DNA from: Bacteroidales bacterium
Lineage (GTDB): Bacteria; Bacteroidota; Bacteroidia; Bacteroidales; F082
Reading direction: 5' to 3'
NCBI GenBank assembly: GCA_024400425.1
Contig: JAKSMV010000010.1
Span: forward strand, 28,401 to 92,400
Length of the DNA stretch: 64,000 nt
Shown: positions 50,904 to 58,987 of the stretch, piece by piece
Numbering within the stretch: position 1 is the first letter of the stretch
Layout of the letters: every line of letters begins with the position of its first letter
Notes under the pieces: model-generated
The model's input: only the letters and a program-made list of their open reading frames with translations
Databases searched by the model: none
What the model was told of the DNA's origin: nothing
Program-made: the position numbers and the translations under genes

Positions 50904-51632
50904 ATGGGAAGAGCATTTGAATACAGAAAAGCCGCGAAGATGGCACGTTGGGGCCACATGAGTCGCGTGTTTCCTAAATTGGGTAAACTGATCACCATCG
51001 CTGCCAAGGAAGGCGGTCCAGATCCTGACATGAACCCTAAACTGCGCCAGGCCATCCAAAACGCCAAGGCCGAAAACATGCCTAAGGACAACATCGATGC
51101 CGCCATCAAGCGCGCCACCGATAAAGACGCCACTAACCTCGTCGAAATCACTTACGAAGGCAAAGGCCCATTCGGCATCCAATGCATGGTGGAATGCGCT
51201 ACCGACAACACCACCCGCACCGTGGCCAACGTGAAGTCGTACTTCAACAAGTGCGGCGGCACCTTCCTACCTATCGGTTCGCTCGAATTCATGTTCACCA
51301 GAAAGGCCGTCTTCGAAATCGAGATGCCCGCTGGCATGGACAAGGACGAACTCGAACTCGAACTCATCGACTTCGGCTTGGACGAAATCGTAAGCGAGAC
51401 CGATGAAGAAGAAGGCACCACCACGACCTACGTCTATACCGCATGGACCGACTACGGCACTATGCACGATGCACTCGAAGAGCGCAAAATCAACATCGTG
51501 AAAGCCAACCTGCAACGCTTCCCCAACTCCACCGTCAGTTTCACCGACGAACAAATGGTTGAGATTGAGAAATTCCTCGACAAGCTCGACGAAGACGAAG
51601 ACGTTCAGGCCGTCTATACCAACATGGAATAA
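50904..51632 (+). CDS. YebC/PmpR family protein
   Basis: 242 residues. MGRAFEYRKAAKMARWGHMS is the Bacteroidetes form of the YebC N-terminus, followed by KLGKLITIAAKEGGPDP, AENMPKDNIDAAIKRA and YEGKGPFG. YebC proteins act as DNA-binding regulators and/or promote translation through difficult peptide stretches. Full length, ends at a strong terminator. Confidence 0.95.
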   Translation: MGRAFEYRKAAKMARWGHMSRVFPKLGKLITIAAKEGGPDPDMNPKLRQAIQNAKAENMPKDNIDAAIKRATDKDATNLVEITYEGKGPFGIQCMVECATDNTTRTVANVKSYFNKCGGTFLPIGSLEFMFTRKAVFEIEMPAGMDKDELELELIDFGLDEIVSETDEEEGTTTTYVYTAWTDYGTMHDALEERKINIVKANLQRFPNSTVSFTDEQMVEIEKFLDKLDEDEDVQAVYTNME

Positions 51633-51650
51633 TTCCTCAATAAACTTCAA

Positions 51651-51682
51651 CAAACGCCGTCTTTTGACGGCGTTTGTCTTTT
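51651..51682 (+). terminator. Rho-independent terminator of the YebC gene
   Basis: Stem CAAACGCCGTC / GACGGCGTTTG with TTTT loop, then TCTTTTG. Confidence 0.9.
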
Positions 51683-51718
51683 GAAAAAACTGACTACCAC
51701 ATATCCAAAATTTCATTC

Positions 51719-52435
51719 ATGAAAGCCGACGAAGAAATAATCAAGCAAGTTAAAGAAATCATAACACAAGACTTCACTTTTCTTGAGACCAAAGACATCC
51801 AAAGTAAAGCCATTTCACAAGAGAAGCTCGAAGCCATCGTCATATCATCCAACGTGTTGTTCGTCCACGTCAAACAGTTGATGAATATCACAGAAAACCA
51901 AGGCAAGCGCTTTGCCGCCAAGATTTTCAAGCTCTACCGGCAAGTAATACAGGTATATGCTGAGCAAACCAATGCCATCTTCGAAATATACGATTCCAAT
52001 TCATTCCTAATCATATATCCTGGCCAAAAAGAAGAAGCAAGAATAGCAGTAAAACACGCAATGCATCTAACCCACATCCTCACGGAGACACTCAAAGCAT
52101 ACGCCGAGCACTTCAACCAGATGAATTTCTCCATTGGCATCGACCACGGACGCATTCTCGGCACCAATGAAGGCCGACTCGTTTGGCGGGGCATTTGCAT
52201 CGAAAAAGCAAAATTGATCAGTGAGTTGTGCATAAAGCCCTACCGCATTGGCGTCAGCGAAAGCGTATATAGGACATTGGAAGAGGAAGACAAAAGCATT
52301 ACCAAACACATCCTCGGCATCCCCAAAAAAGAGGCCATCTGGGAACGCAATTCATACGATTTCCACAACGTCCACAAGCATCTATACACAACCCGACACA
52401 GCGAAGTTTTCAATTCTCAAGACGACATTGTCTAG
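51719..52435 (+). CDS. Class III nucleotidyl cyclase-like domain protein, catalytically degenerate
   Basis: 238 residues from the ATG at 51719, directly after the YebC terminator. The layout matches a class III adenylate/guanylate cyclase homology domain: VLFVHVKQLMNITENQGKRF in place of V-x-F-x-D-I-R, FEIYDSNSFLIIYPG for the G-D-G-x-M segment, FSIGIDHGRILGTNEGRLVW for the GIxxGxxxxG turn. The first metal-binding Asp is His and the GDG motif is only partly kept, so activity is doubtful. The next gene overlaps its stop. First gene of a run with DUF3078, RmlD and perhaps phosphoglucomutase. Confidence 0.65.
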   Translation: MKADEEIIKQVKEIITQDFTFLETKDIQSKAISQEKLEAIVISSNVLFVHVKQLMNITENQGKRFAAKIFKLYRQVIQVYAEQTNAIFEIYDSNSFLIIYPGQKEEARIAVKHAMHLTHILTETLKAYAEHFNQMNFSIGIDHGRILGTNEGRLVWRGICIEKAKLISELCIKPYRIGVSESVYRTLEEEDKSITKHILGIPKKEAIWERNSYDFHNVHKHLYTTRHSEVFNSQDDIV

Positions 52436-53663
52436 GCTGCACCACGCACATATTATTACCATCGCATTGGTCTTTACGACAATGTTTTTCACCGGAACCG
52501 CCATCGGTCAGGTGTCCTACCCTTTCATGGCTCAAGAAGTCGATTCCATCTGTCAACACGCTCTTCAGCTCATCAAGATTAAGAATTCACTCGTTTGGCA
52601 GCAACAGCTCAACGAAATGCAGAAAGGCCGAATCGACGACGACATCGAATACCTTAACAGCCAAAAGACAGAACTAAACGACGAAAAGCAACTTATTGAC
52701 CAAGAATTAGCCGACATCAACAAACAACTCGATTCGCTCATCTATGTTCGTCCACAAAGGCCACGACCTAAAGCCAACCTTATGGATCTCATCGAAGAAG
52801 GCCTCACTTTCAGCGGAGATTACGGACTGAACATCAATCAATTAGCATTATCGAACTGGGCAGCAGGCGGTGAAAGTTCTTCTACAGGAAAGGCCTTCGC
52901 CAACATCAATCTCGTTTACCAACGATCCACTTTCGAACAAAAGCTCACCGGTGCCTTTGCCTTCGGCATCTCACACTTCGCCGACAAGCGTATCGAGAAG
53001 CAAGACGATAAAATCGACCTACGCTACACCCTTTTGCTACACAGCAAGCAAAAACTGAAATACTCTTTGGTTTCGACCTTCAACACCCAATTCGCCAACG
53101 GCTACAAATATCCCAACGACTCAACCGTCATTTCGGGTTTCTTTGCTCCTGCCTACCTCACGCTCTCTGGCGGTATAACCTACAAGACCACCGACAATGT
53201 CTTTGAGGTTTATGCCTCACCTTTGGCCGGGAAAATGACCTTTGTCTTGATTCAAGACTTGGCCGACCAGGGCGCTTTCGGTGTGAAAGGAGGCTATTAT
53301 AAGGAAGACAGCACTTGGGTCCCGGGAGAAAAACTCCTTCCTGCCTTAGGTGCCAACGTCATCATCAACTACAGGCAACCCATCGGCAAGATGATTACCT
53401 ACACGACCACCCTCAACTGCTTTTACAACTATTTCGAGAAACGTGACGACAACAGGCTGAAACTCGACGTAAACTGGGAAAACACCATCAACTTCGTCAT
53501 CAGCAAGCATATATCCACTATACTTTTCCTACATTTCAAATACGACCACAACACGACATTCCCCGTCTATCAAGAAATCGAAGGCGTGCAAACGGTTGTG
53601 GACAATGCTCCCAAACTGCAATTTAAGGAATCGTTGGGAATTGCCTTCATTCACAAATTCTAA
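52428..53663 (+). CDS. DUF3078 outer-membrane-associated protein
   Basis: 411 residues from a TTG at 52428, which lies inside the last codons of the cyclase-like gene; the first in-frame ATG (52482) would cut into the signal peptide (IITIALVFTTMFFTGTAIGQ). After a coiled coil (LNSQKTELNDEKQLIDQELA) a barrel-like region begins at about residue 115 with LSNWAAGGESSSTGKAFANI, the DUF3078 hallmark, ending QFKESLGIAFIHKF. Outer-membrane location predicted; function unknown. Translation coupled to the gene before it. Confidence 0.8.
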   Translation: MSRLHHAHIITIALVFTTMFFTGTAIGQVSYPFMAQEVDSICQHALQLIKIKNSLVWQQQLNEMQKGRIDDDIEYLNSQKTELNDEKQLIDQELADINKQLDSLIYVRPQRPRPKANLMDLIEEGLTFSGDYGLNINQLALSNWAAGGESSSTGKAFANINLVYQRSTFEQKLTGAFAFGISHFADKRIEKQDDKIDLRYTLLLHSKQKLKYSLVSTFNTQFANGYKYPNDSTVISGFFAPAYLTLSGGITYKTTDNVFEVYASPLAGKMTFVLIQDLADQGAFGVKGGYYKEDSTWVPGEKLLPALGANVIINYRQPIGKMITYTTTLNCFYNYFEKRDDNRLKLDVNWENTINFVISKHISTILFLHFKYDHNTTFPVYQEIEGVQTVVDNAPKLQFKESLGIAFIHKF

Positions 53664-53674
53664 ATCAACTCAAA

Positions 53675-54538
53675 ATGAACATATTAGTTACAGGTTGCAG
53701 AGGTCAATTAGGAACGGAAATCCAAAAGATTGCCGCTTCCGACACTTTGCATCAATGGCATTTCACCGATGTTGATACGCTTGACATCTGCGACAGCGAT
53801 GCTGTAGAGAACGCATTTGAATCGCGACAAATCAATGTCTGCATCAATTGTGCTGCCTACACTGCCGTCGATAAAGCAGAAGATGAACCTGAACTGGCCC
53901 ACAAAATCAACGCACTTGCCCCGCAGATTTTGGCCAAGACTTGCAAAAAACACAACGCCCTACTCGTCCACGTTTCGACCGACTATGTATTTGACGGCAA
54001 TGGTTCAAGCCCTTATCGCGAAGACGAACAAGTTTGTCCCCAGTCGGTTTATGGCAACACAAAGGCCGAAGGCGAAAAACTAATACATGAGAGTGGATGT
54101 AACTATTTCATTGTCAGAACGGCATGGCTCTATTCCGCCACAGGAAAGAATTTCGTGAAAACCATGCTCATGTTGGCCGACACGCGCGATGAAATCAACG
54201 TGGTGGCCGACCAAAAAGGCACACCGACTTGGGCCTATGACTTGGCGGAAATGCTGGTTCACCTTATCAACCAAAACGGCACGAAACCCGTTCACGAGAC
54301 GTTCCATTTCACCAACACGGGCATCATCACCTGGTACGACTTCACTGTGGCCATCATGGAAATTGCAGGTAAGACTTGCAAGGTCAACCCGATTACCACC
54401 GACCAATATCCCGCCAAGGCACACCGCCCCGCCTACAGCGTTTTGGACAAGAGCAAGATCATGGCTTACACCGGAAGACAAATCCCCTACTGGCGCGACA
54501 GCCTTGTGAAATGCATCGAAGAACTATCAAGAAAATGA
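53675..54538 (+). CDS. rmlD: dTDP-4-dehydrorhamnose reductase
   Basis: 287 residues of the extended SDR family. NAD(P)-binding GCRGQLGTEIQKIA at the N-terminus, CINCAAYTAVDKAEDEPELA, STDYVFDG, and the catalytic YGNTKAEGE (YxxxK). It reduces dTDP-4-keto-L-rhamnose to dTDP-L-rhamnose, for surface polysaccharide. The other three rml genes are not in the window. Lies 11 bases after DUF3078. Confidence 0.92.
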   Translation: MNILVTGCRGQLGTEIQKIAASDTLHQWHFTDVDTLDICDSDAVENAFESRQINVCINCAAYTAVDKAEDEPELAHKINALAPQILAKTCKKHNALLVHVSTDYVFDGNGSSPYREDEQVCPQSVYGNTKAEGEKLIHESGCNYFIVRTAWLYSATGKNFVKTMLMLADTRDEINVVADQKGTPTWAYDLAEMLVHLINQNGTKPVHETFHFTNTGIITWYDFTVAIMEIAGKTCKVNPITTDQYPAKAHRPAYSVLDKSKIMAYTGRQIPYWRDSLVKCIEELSRK

Positions 54539-54623
54539 GCCAAAGCCCCGTAGGGGCGACACACCATAAGCAGGCGACGTTAGTCCCTGCGCCCAACAAA
54601 AGAACACTAACAATATATATAAT

Positions 54624-56345
54624 ATGGACCAGAAAATCATAGAAAGAGCAAAATCGTGGCTCACAGAACAATACGATGAAGAGACGAGAAAGCAAGTCCA
54701 AGACATGCTCGACAACGACCCTAACGAACTCACCGAGAGCTTCTACCGCAACCTCGAGTTCGGAACAGGCGGATTGCGCGGCATCATGGGTGCCGGCACC
54801 AACCGCATGAACATCTACACCGTGGCCATGGCCACGCAAGGCTTCGCCAACTACATCAAGAAAATGAACGCGGGCAAGAAAGAACTCAGCGTCGCCATCA
54901 GCTACGACGGACGCAACAACAGCCCGGCTTTCGCCAACATCACCGCCGATGTCATGTCGGCCAACGGCATCAAGGTCTATATCTTCGATTGCCTACGCCC
55001 TACCCCAGAGCTTTCGTTTGCCGTACGCGAAATGAAATGCGATGCCGGCGTGATGGTCACAGCCTCACACAACCCAAAGGAATACAACGGCTACAAGGCC
55101 TATTGGAATGACGGCGGACAACTCGTCAGCCCTCACGACAAGAATGTCATCGCCGAAGTGGAAAAGATCACCGACCCATCGATGGTCAACTTCAAGCGCA
55201 ACCCTGAACTCATCACCGTTCTAGGCGAAGACTTCGACAAAATTTACCTTGAAAAAGTATATGGACTTTCACTCTCGTTGGACCTCATCAAGAAACACGA
55301 AAACTTGAAGATTGTCTATACTCCGATTCACGGAACGGGTCGCCGCTTGGTTCCCGAAATCCTGAAGATGAAAGGTTTCAAGAACGTGTATTGCGTTGAA
55401 GAGCAAATGATCGTAGATGGCAACTTCCCGACGGTGAAGTCACCCAACCCGGAAGAACCAGCCGCCATGGCCTTGGCCGTAAAGAAAGCCCAGGAAGTGA
55501 ATGCCGACCTCGTGATGGCCACCGACCCTGATGCTGACCGCGTCGGCATTGCCGTGAAAGACAACAAAGGCGAATTCATCCTGCTCAACGGCAACCAAAC
55601 CGCAAGCATCTTCGTCTATTACCTCCTCACACGTTGGAACGAACTCGGAAAGCTGACAGGAAAAGAATACATTGTAAAGACCATCGTCACCACCGAACTG
55701 TTGTTTGCCATTGCCGACAAATACAGCGTCGAAAAACACGACGTGCTGACTGGCTTCAAATATATCGCCGACAAGATTCTTGAGCTCGAAGGCAAGAGAC
55801 AATTCATCGGAGGCGGCGAAGAAAGTTATGGCTACCTCGCTGGCGACTTCGTCCGCGACAAGGATGCCGTCATCGCTACCAGCATGATTGCCGAAGCCAC
55901 CGCGTGGGCCGCCGAGCAAGGCAAGACACCATACCAGTTGCTCATGGACATCTACCACGAATTCGGTCTTTACAAGGAAAAACTCGTTTCGCTCACCAAG
56001 AAAGGCATCAGCGGAACAGAGGAAATCAAAGCCTTGATGGCGAAGTTCCGCACGACTCCTCCTACCGTCATCGGTGGCGAGAAAGTGGTTGAGATTCGCG
56101 ACTACAAAGCCAGCGAAGCCAAGGACTTATCTTCTGGAAAAGTCACTGCCATCAACCTGCCAAAGAGTGACGTGTTGCAATTCTTCACCGAAAGTGGTTC
56201 GAAAATCACGGTTCGTCCTTCTGGTACCGAACCTAAAATCAAGTTCTATTTCAGCATGAAAGGCGACGCCAACGGCAACCTCGACCAAGCCATGAAACTG
56301 CTTGACGAGAAACTCGCCAAGGCCGCCGCTGAACTCACAGAATAA
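54624..56345 (+). CDS. Phosphoglucomutase/phosphomannomutase family (phospho-sugar mutase)
   Basis: 573 residues with all four signatures: TASHNPKEYNGYKAYW (phosphoserine loop), ATDPDADRVGIA (metal), GGGEESYGYLAGD (sugar), RPSGTEPKIKFYF (phosphate). The length and NGYKAYW loop place it with PGM2-like enzymes that interconvert glucose 1- and 6-phosphate or act on phosphopentoses. Fits the neighbouring rhamnose reductase as a source of nucleotide-sugar precursors. A short repeat-like stretch (CCGTAGGGGCGACA) sits in the 85-base gap after rmlD. Confidence 0.93.
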   Translation: MDQKIIERAKSWLTEQYDEETRKQVQDMLDNDPNELTESFYRNLEFGTGGLRGIMGAGTNRMNIYTVAMATQGFANYIKKMNAGKKELSVAISYDGRNNSPAFANITADVMSANGIKVYIFDCLRPTPELSFAVREMKCDAGVMVTASHNPKEYNGYKAYWNDGGQLVSPHDKNVIAEVEKITDPSMVNFKRNPELITVLGEDFDKIYLEKVYGLSLSLDLIKKHENLKIVYTPIHGTGRRLVPEILKMKGFKNVYCVEEQMIVDGNFPTVKSPNPEEPAAMALAVKKAQEVNADLVMATDPDADRVGIAVKDNKGEFILLNGNQTASIFVYYLLTRWNELGKLTGKEYIVKTIVTTELLFAIADKYSVEKHDVLTGFKYIADKILELEGKRQFIGGGEESYGYLAGDFVRDKDAVIATSMIAEATAWAAEQGKTPYQLLMDIYHEFGLYKEKLVSLTKKGISGTEEIKALMAKFRTTPPTVIGGEKVVEIRDYKASEAKDLSSGKVTAINLPKSDVLQFFTESGSKITVRPSGTEPKIKFYFSMKGDANGNLDQAMKLLDEKLAKAAAELTE

Positions 56346-56367
56346 GTAGGAATCATGGATTTCTTCA

Positions 56368-56475
56368 CCTTTTGAAGGCATGTCATTCCGAGGCCAATGC
56401 CCATAGATACACTCCCTCCTTCGTCGGTCGGTATGACATGGGCATTGGACGAAGCGAATCTATGCCTTCAAAAGG
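56368..56475 (+). repeat. Hairpin element, copy B5 (outer), interrupted by another copy
   Basis: Perfect 13-bp arms CCTTTTGAAGGCA / TGCCTTCAAAAGG. Core halves TGTCATTCCGAGG (56381-56393) and ACGAAGCGAATCTA (56449-56462) join to a complete core when the inner copy is removed. Confidence 0.85.
56394..56448 (-). repeat. Hairpin element, inner copy nested in B5
   Basis: On the minus strand the core reads TGTCATACCGACC ... GTATCTA, with perfect 10-bp arms CCAATGCCCA / TGGGCATTGG. It is inserted in opposite orientation inside the loop of the outer copy. Confidence 0.85.
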
Positions 56476-56505
56476 CTGGAAACAGCACGGGATTCAATAA
56501 ACCTA

Positions 56506-57447
56506 ATGAAAAACAAGAAACTCTTAGGCCATCTTTCGGTGTTTATTGCCTACACCATTTTTGGCTTCAACATCATCATTTGCAAGGACTTGACAAGTTC
56601 AAGTTTGGTATCACCTATGGGTCTGTTCTGTTTCAGGGCCATAGGTGCTACTGCCTTGTTTTGGCTTCTGTCGTTCTTCATGCCTAAAGAAAAAGTGGAA
56701 CGGAAAGACCTTCCCAAGATTTTCCTAGCTTCCATGTTAGGCTTGTTTCTGACACAGATTTCATTCTTGAAAGCCATTCAAATAACGACACCTTTAGACA
56801 CGGCCATCATCACCTCCATCACGCCCATCTTCACCATGTTTGTGGCGGCCATCGCCCTGAAAGAGCCTATCACCCTGAAGAAGGCAGGCGGTGTCGCCAT
56901 CAGCTTTGCAGGTGTCATACTTCTGATTCTTAATACTGTACACGCTGGAAGCGTCACCGAGACGAAGCCTTTAGGCATCGTTCTGATGATATTCAACTGC
57001 CTGTTTTTCGCTTGTTATTTGGGCATTTTCCGTCCGCTCATCGCAAAATACAATGTCGTTACTTTCATGAAGTGGATGTTTCTGTTCTCGATGCTCGTGT
57101 CCGTTCCGTTGAACATCAAGGAAATGACACACATCGACTTCAGCGCCATGCCCACCAACTATCGCCTTGAGTTGGGTTTCCTCATCCTGTTTTCCACCTT
57201 CATCGCCTATTTCCTGATTCCTATTGGGCAAAAACATTTGCGCCCGACAGTCATCAGCCTCTACGCCTATCTTCAGCCGTTGATTGCCACCATTACTAGC
57301 ATTTACCTCGGCATGGACCATCTGAGCTGGCAGAAGGTTGTTGCAGCCGTGTTGGTCTTCACCGGTGTCATCTTGGTGAACAAGAGTCGCGCGGCTCAGG
57401 AAACCCCAAAAGTTACTTCACCAATGCCTCGCTCACTGGGAAAGTGA
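56506..57447 (+). CDS. EamA/DMT family transporter
   Basis: 313 residues with ten membrane helices in two EamA repeats. GHLSVFIAYTIFGFNIIICK opens the first, ITSITPIFTMFVAAIALKEP closes it. KHLRPTVISLYAYLQPLIA and AVLVFTGVILVNKSR lie in the second. Related more to the Bacteroidetes drug/metabolite exporters than to the gene at 33160. Followed by a bidirectional terminator. Confidence 0.88.
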   Translation: MKNKKLLGHLSVFIAYTIFGFNIIICKDLTSSSLVSPMGLFCFRAIGATALFWLLSFFMPKEKVERKDLPKIFLASMLGLFLTQISFLKAIQITTPLDTAIITSITPIFTMFVAAIALKEPITLKKAGGVAISFAGVILLILNTVHAGSVTETKPLGIVLMIFNCLFFACYLGIFRPLIAKYNVVTFMKWMFLFSMLVSVPLNIKEMTHIDFSAMPTNYRLELGFLILFSTFIAYFLIPIGQKHLRPTVISLYAYLQPLIATITSIYLGMDHLSWQKVVAAVLVFTGVILVNKSRAAQETPKVTSPMPRSLGK

Positions 57448-57494
57448 AATAAGTGTCGGGGAAAGGCTCATTCGTAAGGGTAGATTGAAGATTA

Positions 57495-57528
57495 CAAAAA
57501 AGGCATCGCTTCGCGATGCCTGAAAAAA
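57495..57528. terminator. Bidirectional rho-independent terminator
   Basis: Stem AGGCATCGC / GCGATGCCT with TTC loop, flanked by A-run and by TGAAAAAATA; shared by the DMT gene and the convergent carbamate kinase gene. Confidence 0.85.
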
Positions 57529-57545
57529 TACCATGAAAAATTTCC

Positions 57546-58484
57546 TTATTTTACGATTCTAGTGCCACAAGTCGGGTCGCCCAAACGGGTGGCTTCAGTG
57601 ATAATGGCTTCGTGACCAGTAGCTTCAACGAAAAGGACAGCGGCACGCACCTTTGGAGCCATGCTGCCTTCAGTGAAATGACCTTCAGCCAGATATTGCT
57701 TGGCTTGAGCCACCGTAATGGTGTCGAGAGCCTGTTCGTTTTCCTTACGGAAGTTGATATAGACCTTCGGCACATCGGTGAGGATATAGAATTCATCAGC
57801 ACCAATGTTGATGGCCGTCATGGCCGATGCCAAGTCCTTGTCGATAACAGCCTCAACGCCACAGAGACAGCCGTTCTTTTCAACAACCGGGATGCCGCCA
57901 CCGCCAACGGTGATGACGATATTTCCTTCGTCAGCCAAACGCTTCACGATGTCAACATTCTGAATGCGAATGGGTTTTGGCGAAGCTACCACCTTGCGCC
58001 AGCCACGGCCTTTAGGGTCTTCTTTATAGACAGCTCCCGTTTCGGCTGCAAATTTTTCAGCCTGTTCCTTAGTATAGTAAGGACCAACGGGTTTGGTTGG
58101 ATTCACAAACATCGGGTCGTCCTTGTCAACCTCGACTTGAGTCACCAAGGTAACCACATTGCGGCGGAAGCCTTCCTTAGCAAAGACTTTGTCGAGACCC
58201 ATTTCAATCATAAAGCCGATTAAGCCTTGGGTTTCGGCCACGCAGAAGTCGATAGGCATTCCAGGAACGCCAAACTCGTGGCTACCGGCCTCGTGCTGCA
58301 ACATCACGTTGCCCACTTGAGGGCCGTTGCCGTGACCAATCACCAAATTATAGTCATTCTTTAAGAAAGGGAGAAGTGACATACATGTTTCAGTCACATT
58401 CTGCATCTGTTCCTTGTAGGTTCCCTTTTGGCCGCCTCTCAACAAGGCATTTCCACCAAAAGCAATAACTGCAAGTTTCTTCAT
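57546..58484 (-). CDS. arcC: Carbamate kinase
   Basis: 312 residues of the amino-acid kinase fold. AFGGNALLRGGQKGTYKEQM, IGHGNGPQVGNVMLQHEAG, VASPKPIRIQNVDIVKRL and GGGGIPVVEKNGCLCGVEAV are typical. Uses carbamoyl phosphate and ADP to give ATP, in arginine/citrulline or agmatine fermentation. The transcarbamylase and deiminase genes are not adjacent, so the pathway cannot be assigned from context. Confidence 0.95.
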   Translation of the reverse strand: MKKLAVIAFGGNALLRGGQKGTYKEQMQNVTETCMSLLPFLKNDYNLVIGHGNGPQVGNVMLQHEAGSHEFGVPGMPIDFCVAETQGLIGFMIEMGLDKVFAKEGFRRNVVTLVTQVEVDKDDPMFVNPTKPVGPYYTKEQAEKFAAETGAVYKEDPKGRGWRKVVASPKPIRIQNVDIVKRLADEGNIVITVGGGGIPVVEKNGCLCGVEAVIDKDLASAMTAINIGADEFYILTDVPKVYINFRKENEQALDTITVAQAKQYLAEGHFTEGSMAPKVRAAVLFVEATGHEAIITEATRLGDPTCGTRIVK

Positions 58485-58505
58485 ATCAACTAATTACAAT
58501 ATTTA

Positions 58506-58901
58506 TTATTTATTAAATTCACCAAGTCCAACAATTTCAGAAGGAGCGGCAGAGATTCTGACGTAAGTTGATTCGTAACCGCCACTATCCTTAAATTGCA
58601 ATGTGTCATTCGTCAGTTTGAGGATGGTCATTGTTTCGTCGAAAGCTTCGCCGCCAATGATAACGCCTTGCAATTCAAGGGTATTTTCTTCGCTCTGCGA
58701 CCACTTTTCGTATCTGATATAACCCGTGTTGAAGCAGTCCATCGTACCATCTTCATTGATAGTGAAGCCGATGGTATCACTCAAAAACGAACTTCTGACT
58801 TCTTTCCAGTTGCCAACAACGCTTGGCTTCTTGTTGCACGAAACGAGGCAAACAACAGCCAAGCAGCAAGTCAGCACCAATGCTAATTTTTTCATTTTCA
58901 T
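58506..58901 (-). CDS. Lipocalin-like lipoprotein
   Basis: 131 residues from the ATG at 58901; the long upstream extension is antisense to nothing useful and overlaps the promoter. The lipobox is LAVVCLVSC. VVGNWKEVRSSFLSDTIGFTI starts a small beta-barrel as in lipocalin-like proteins of Bacteroidetes. Promoter at 58923-58930 (TATCTTTG). Role unknown. Confidence 0.65.
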   Translation of the reverse strand: MKMKKLALVLTCCLAVVCLVSCNKKPSVVGNWKEVRSSFLSDTIGFTINEDGTMDCFNTGYIRYEKWSQSEENTLELQGVIIGGEAFDETMTILKLTNDTLQFKDSGGYESTYVRISAAPSEIVGLGEFNK

Positions 58902-58922
58902 TCCTATTTTTGAATTAGGGCG

Positions 58923-58930
58923 CAAAGATA
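58923..58930 (-). promoter_or_regulatory. -7 element of the lipocalin-like gene
   Basis: TATCTTTG on the minus strand, 22 bases upstream of ATG 58901. Confidence 0.55.
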
Positions 58931-58987
58931 GGAAATTGCTGCTTACCAAAGCCAAAAGCGATGAAAAATATGAAGTTTTTGAAGCAT

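Noticed and set aside
46138..56475. CRISPR array as explanation of the repeated hairpins
   Set aside because: Copies are widely and irregularly spaced, occur in both orientations, and there are no uniform spacers or cas genes.
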